A program made the position numbers and the translations under genes. DNA of 64,000 nucleotides from Methanocorpusculum parvum (GTDB lineage: Archaea > Halobacteriota > Methanomicrobia > Methanomicrobiales > Methanocorpusculaceae), in the NCBI GenBank assembly GCA_015063085.1, contig SUTD01000001.1, positions 124,001 through 188,000 on the forward strand, in the 5' to 3' direction. Below the pieces are notes generated by a model that had not been told where the DNA came from, did not search any database, and was given only the letters and a program-made list of their open reading frames with translations. How positions within the stretch are numbered: the stretch's first letter is position 1; each line of letters starts with the position of its first letter. Shown piece by piece: positions 61,028 through 64,000 of this stretch.

Positions 61028-61513
61028 ATGACATCTAACTTTGAGGAGACCTCCGTCTCCAGAAACGCAAAAAGAACCTACGACAAAATCGCAGACCTCG
61101 AAACCTTCGAAGAAACTCTTGCCGCATTTGCCGCAGACCAGACCATGGGACTTACCAAGCGGGAACGCAGCAATGAGACCTACAAAGCAAGAATCGACTA
61201 CTTTGACGCTGACGCAAACGACAAGGGATACCTCACCTTCACCGCAGCAGACAAAGACCAGTTCGAATCCTTCACCCCGTACCTTGCCGGAAACGAAACC
61301 GCAGAAACTGCCGCTGGAATCGGGGCTTCCGCCTCCCGCGACGAAGACGAAGACAACTGGAGTGTCAGATACTCCTGTGCGATTGGAGACGACACCTTCA
61401 ACGTCACCATCACCAGAGAATACATGCTCATCTCCGGATTCGCCAAAGACGAAACCAAAGCAGCACTTGAAGCATGGGCTGATACGCAGACTGCGCTCGG
61501 CGGAACTGCATAA
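61028..61513 (+). CDS. Unrecognised acidic 161-aa protein
   Basis: No family recognised. An acidic, probably cytoplasmic protein with a helical first half (RNAKRTYDKIADLETFEETLAAFAADQ) and a beta-looking second half (WSVRYSCAIGDDTFNVTITREYMLISGF). Codon use is strongly biased as in highly expressed genes of this genome, and a good Shine-Dalgarno (CAGGAG) precedes the ATG by 9 bases, so it is surely expressed. It has a structured leader. Confidence 0.7.
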   Translation: MTSNFEETSVSRNAKRTYDKIADLETFEETLAAFAADQTMGLTKRERSNETYKARIDYFDADANDKGYLTFTAADKDQFESFTPYLAGNETAETAAGIGASASRDEDEDNWSVRYSCAIGDDTFNVTITREYMLISGFAKDETKAALEAWADTQTALGGTA

Positions 61514-61943
61514 CCTTCGCGACAGAATACTGGATTTTCTTTGCGAACCGCTCATCAGAAAAGCACTCTTCTGCCTTCTTTGGGTATGCCTCGTAATCGA
61601 GGAATACCTGATCCGGGCATTGATAGAAGAATAAACTGCCGGAAATTACCGGCAAAATAAGAAAATCAGAGAATACCGCACCCCGGGTGCCGCCGCTGTG
61701 GAAAAACGCGGGTTTTCGGCTATTCTCTCTTTCTGTCTGCAGCAGCACATAACTCTGCAATGGTTTCAGTAAATTTACTTGTTTTGATTACAATTACCTT
61801 CATATACCATCCTGCCTGACCGGCACGCGTGCAGAATCGAAACAAAGCCGGAAAACACCGGCATACACCAATCTATTCTGCAACATTTACCCATATGATG
61901 AATACAGTTAAATTGAAATAACAAAATATAATTTTATCAACAC
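61514..61943. other. Intergenic stretch with hairpins and a possible small frame
   Basis: The frame after the 161-aa gene (shifted by one) stays open to 61634 and reads LRDRILDFLCEPLIRKALFC and LLWVCLVIEEYLIRALIEE, a plausible amphipathic small protein, but it has no standard start codon. TGCCGG/CCGGCA (61637-61654) is a terminator-like hairpin. GAGAATA...TATTCTC (about 61672-61729) closes a larger fold holding GCACC-CCG-GGTGC. The rest is A/T-rich promoter sequence for the next gene. Confidence 0.4.
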
Positions 61944-62429
61944 ATGCCCGCCCTCCGTTCATCCCCCAATCGCAATACCAAACCCCAATCCCCGCTTCCG
62001 GAAAAAATCACCGCCTGCCTTCAGGCAAACCCCGGAGCCCAGCTCTGCAAAATCGTAGAAACAGTCGGCGGATCACGGGGGGCAGTCACCTACCATATAC
62101 GGACACTCGCAGAAAAAGGCATAGTAACCGTCCATAAAGAAGGAGGATACAACCGCTACTACCTCCACACCTTTGCTTACGAAAAAGACAAAGCAGCCCT
62201 TGCAGCAAACCTCGAAAATCCAATCAAAGCAGACATCATCAAAATCCTCCTGGAAACCCCGCGGCTCTCGAGAAAAGAACTCGCAGAAAAAACCGGCATC
62301 AAGGAAAACACCCTCTTCCGGCATATCGCATCCATGGGAAAGTCAGGCATCCTCAAACGGGAACGCGATGGACACTGCTGGCGCTACCGGCTTGCAGAAA
62401 AAATCGTACGGGAACACCGAAACGAATAA
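61944..62429 (+). CDS. Double winged-helix transcriptional regulator
   Basis: A 161-aa protein with two MarR/ArsR-like winged helices: CLQANPGAQLCKIVETVGGSRGAVTYHIRTLAEKGIVTVHKEGGYNRYY (about 25-75) and IKILLETPRLSRKELAEKTGIKENTLFRHIASMGKSGILKRERDGHCWRYRL (about 100-155). This tandem arrangement is common in Methanomicrobiales regulators. A TATA-like AATATAATTTTATC lies about 20 bases upstream. Target genes unknown. Confidence 0.82.
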   Translation: MPALRSSPNRNTKPQSPLPEKITACLQANPGAQLCKIVETVGGSRGAVTYHIRTLAEKGIVTVHKEGGYNRYYLHTFAYEKDKAALAANLENPIKADIIKILLETPRLSRKELAEKTGIKENTLFRHIASMGKSGILKRERDGHCWRYRLAEKIVREHRNE

Positions 62430-62456
62430 AAAAACGGGAAGCCCTGCTGTCAGCAG

Positions 62457-62738
62457 CTACTTCCGGTACATAAATCCAAGAACCGTCGCATAAATAATCG
62501 ACACCGGAAGTGCGGCCGGAAGATACACAATCCCGATACCCCAGATTAAAAGAACCGCAACATCAAGCAGATCGCCAACCTGCCCCTGAACCGAATAGAC
62601 CAGCACCAAAATACCAAACACCACAACCCCTGCAATAAACCAGAACGGCTTTTGCAGACAGTAATAAAACCGCTCATTCCAGGTCATATCTTCAGGAGTT
62701 GCCCCCTCACGTAATCTCGGCACCGGATTAATTCCCAT
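62457..62738 (-). CDS. Small membrane protein with three hydrophobic helices
   Basis: About 93 aa from the ATG at 62736-62738 (MGINPVPRLREGATPEDMTW); a GTG nine codons upstream (62765) would match a TATA box at about 62788-62800 and give a leaderless mRNA. Helices at about 33-50, 57-75 and 77-90, ending FMYRK. No family recognised. Divergent from the PAPS-reductase-family gene. Confidence 0.6.
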   Translation of the reverse strand: MGINPVPRLREGATPEDMTWNERFYYCLQKPFWFIAGVVVFGILVLVYSVQGQVGDLLDVAVLLIWGIGIVYLPAALPVSIIYATVLGFMYRK

Positions 62739-62776
62739 AATACCAATACTATACGCACGCTGCACAAAAGAGGCTT

Positions 62777-64000
62777 ATGCAAAAACACCCAAATATATAC
62801 ACAACTGTGCCGCACGAATACAGACCTCCAAAGTACCGGCAGAAAAAACGAAAGCCGGAACACAAAAAAACCGCACCAAGGGAAAAACCAAAATCCTTAG
62901 GACGCGAAGTCACCAGAAAAGACAGCATCAGAGCAAAGCTCATGAAACAGCTCTACTGGTGTCCTGTCTGCAACATACCGCTTTTAGCAAAAACCTGTGC
63001 CTGCAAAACCGATTCGATTAAAATCGACCTCCAGCAGCCCTACGATGTCCGCCCTGCCTTACAGGCGGATTACGCATTAATCCTCCGCTTAATTCAGGAA
63101 CGCTTCGGAGAGAAAGTCACCCTCCCAAACATCCTTGTCTTAAACAAAGCAGGCGGAATGGACAGAAATGACTTAATCATCGCAAACGGCGTACGGTTTG
63201 CATGGCTCAGCTTTGACCAGTCAAAGCGGCGGTTCTCGCTTGACATCGAAGCAGAGGCTCTTCCCTGGCTGATTGGAAAAGCCGACCGCGGAATCGTCAG
63301 ATTAGAAGACGCTGCAGTCTCTGTTCCCGAAGGACGTCTGGGAGGCAAAAAGATTGCCGTAAAACCGCAGGAAATCGAGGACGGAGTGGTAATTGTCCGC
63401 TACAAATCAAAGTACGGAACCGGAATTCTCAAAGGCGGTTCTCTCAAAATCAAAGAGCTGGGAGCGGTCGAACCGGCAAAACAGCTTCCAAACCCGACAT
63501 GGGATGACGCAGTAGCCAAAAACGCATTCCACCTAAAGAACATGGAGCGTACCGCAGTCCGTGAAATCCGCCAGAATTTAAGCCTCAAACCAACAATCAA
63601 CTGTTCATTCTCCGGCGGAAAGGACAGCACGGCCGTCTGGCACATCGCACAGAAAGCCGGCGTTGAGAAGGCATTCTTCATCGACACCGGACTTGAGTTC
63701 CCGGAGACCATTGAGTTTGTAAAATCCCAGAACGTTGCGTTCATCAGCAAAGCCGGAAACTTCTGGCAGGCTGTTGAAAAAGCAGGCCCGCCTGCCAAAG
63801 ACCACCGCTGGTGCTGTAAACTCTTAAAACTCAATCCGTTAAAGGTTCACTTAAACGAAACCGGCGAATGCTTAACCGTTCAGGGCAACCGCTGGTACGA
63901 GTCATGGAACAGAGCAGAACTCGAAGCAGTAACCCAGAACCCGAACAACCCGTTACAGCTCAACATCTCGCCGATTCGCTCATGGAGAGCACTGGATGTC
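62777..64000 (+). CDS. PAPS-reductase-family protein with N-terminal zinc and PUA-like regions (partial)
   Basis: 408 codons are open to the window end. A lysine-rich N terminus (about 1-50) is followed by a zinc-ribbon (YWCPVCNIPLLAKTCACK), a PUA-like RNA-binding region (GRVRLEDAAVSV-type, about 180-240) and the adenylylating domain with the PP-loop NCSFSGGKDSTAVWHIA, IDTGLEFPET and WCCKLLKLNPL. The composition fits the archaeal group of PAPS-reductase-like proteins fused to PUA and Fe-S domains; the Fe-S part would lie beyond the window. Likely function: sulfur or nucleotide transfer, possibly on RNA. The ATG at 62777 gives the longest frame. Confidence 0.75.
   Translation, partial: MQKHPNIYTTVPHEYRPPKYRQKKRKPEHKKTAPREKPKSLGREVTRKDSIRAKLMKQLYWCPVCNIPLLAKTCACKTDSIKIDLQQPYDVRPALQADYALILRLIQERFGEKVTLPNILVLNKAGGMDRNDLIIANGVRFAWLSFDQSKRRFSLDIEAEALPWLIGKADRGIVRLEDAAVSVPEGRLGGKKIAVKPQEIEDGVVIVRYKSKYGTGILKGGSLKIKELGAVEPAKQLPNPTWDDAVAKNAFHLKNMERTAVREIRQNLSLKPTINCSFSGGKDSTAVWHIAQKAGVEKAFFIDTGLEFPETIEFVKSQNVAFISKAGNFWQAVEKAGPPAKDHRWCCKLLKLNPLKVHLNETGECLTVQGNRWYESWNRAELEAVTQNPNNPLQLNISPIRSWRALDV

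Overview
The window is a stretch of euryarchaeal methanogen chromosome. It has a 13-gene Eha-type energy-converting [NiFe] hydrogenase operon, formylmethanofuran dehydrogenase subunits A and C, sn-glycerol-1-phosphate dehydrogenase (archaeal lipids), FEN-1, XPD and RPA-type replication/repair proteins, a presenilin-type protease, archaeal type IV pilins and PGF-CTERM surface proteins. No methanochondroitin- or Methanosarcina-type genes are seen. The mix, and the use of ADP-forming acyl-CoA synthetase and FdhD, fit the order Methanomicrobiales; a Methanocorpusculum-like genome is my best guess, from recall and not from any search.

Layout. 1-13.5 kb: housekeeping (partial Lhr helicase, phosphoesterase, RPA-associated protein, tRNA-Pro(GGG), DUF89, then a corrinoid-salvage operon btuC-btuD-cbiZ followed by fdhD, UPF0179, G1P dehydrogenase, DUF63, DapF, ADP-forming acetyl-CoA synthetase, RNase III domain). 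13.5-22.3 kb: a three-gene asparagine-synthase-like operon behind a phased triple palindrome, a 266-bp inverted-repeat element, presenilin, FEN-1, aldehyde dehydrogenase, Ogt, XPD-like helicase, GNAT. 22.4-33.3 kb: SSS symporter with a 37-aa partner, then eha hydrogenase genes running without a break into fwdA and fwdC, coupling low-potential electron supply to the first step of CO2 reduction. 33.4-36.8 kb: tRNA thiolase plus its sulfur carrier, a flippase-like protein and a glycosyltransferase.

36.9-58.7 kb is a cell-surface region: a minus-strand secretion/pilus operon (S-layer-type PGF-CTERM protein, catalytically dead transglutaminase, secretion ATPase with an 18-residue repeat, TadC-like membrane protein, four pilins, and a corrinoid-type binding protein that probably completes the distant btuCD), a two-pilin operon, and a plus-strand three-pilin operon. 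The last two operons share a structured leader RNA motif. Between them lie an active-looking transglutaminase, a NERD protein, a five-gene RHH/HNH/HTH operon, and a GxxExxY nuclease-fold gene enclosed by 127-bp inverted repeats.

58.7-61.0 kb is a gene-poor, repeat-rich island. It holds what I consider the most interesting content of the window: short hydrophobic-peptide genes, each followed on the same strand by a small structured RNA whose unpaired segment is perfectly complementary to the translation start of its own neighbour and not of the paralogue. Two complete copies (59.1 and 60.1 kb), one orphan RNA (60.6 kb) and one diverged copy with an ATC in place of the start codon (49.4 kb) suggest a type I toxin-antitoxin-like family in an archaeon. 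The window ends with a winged-helix regulator, a membrane protein and the start of a PAPS-reductase-family gene.
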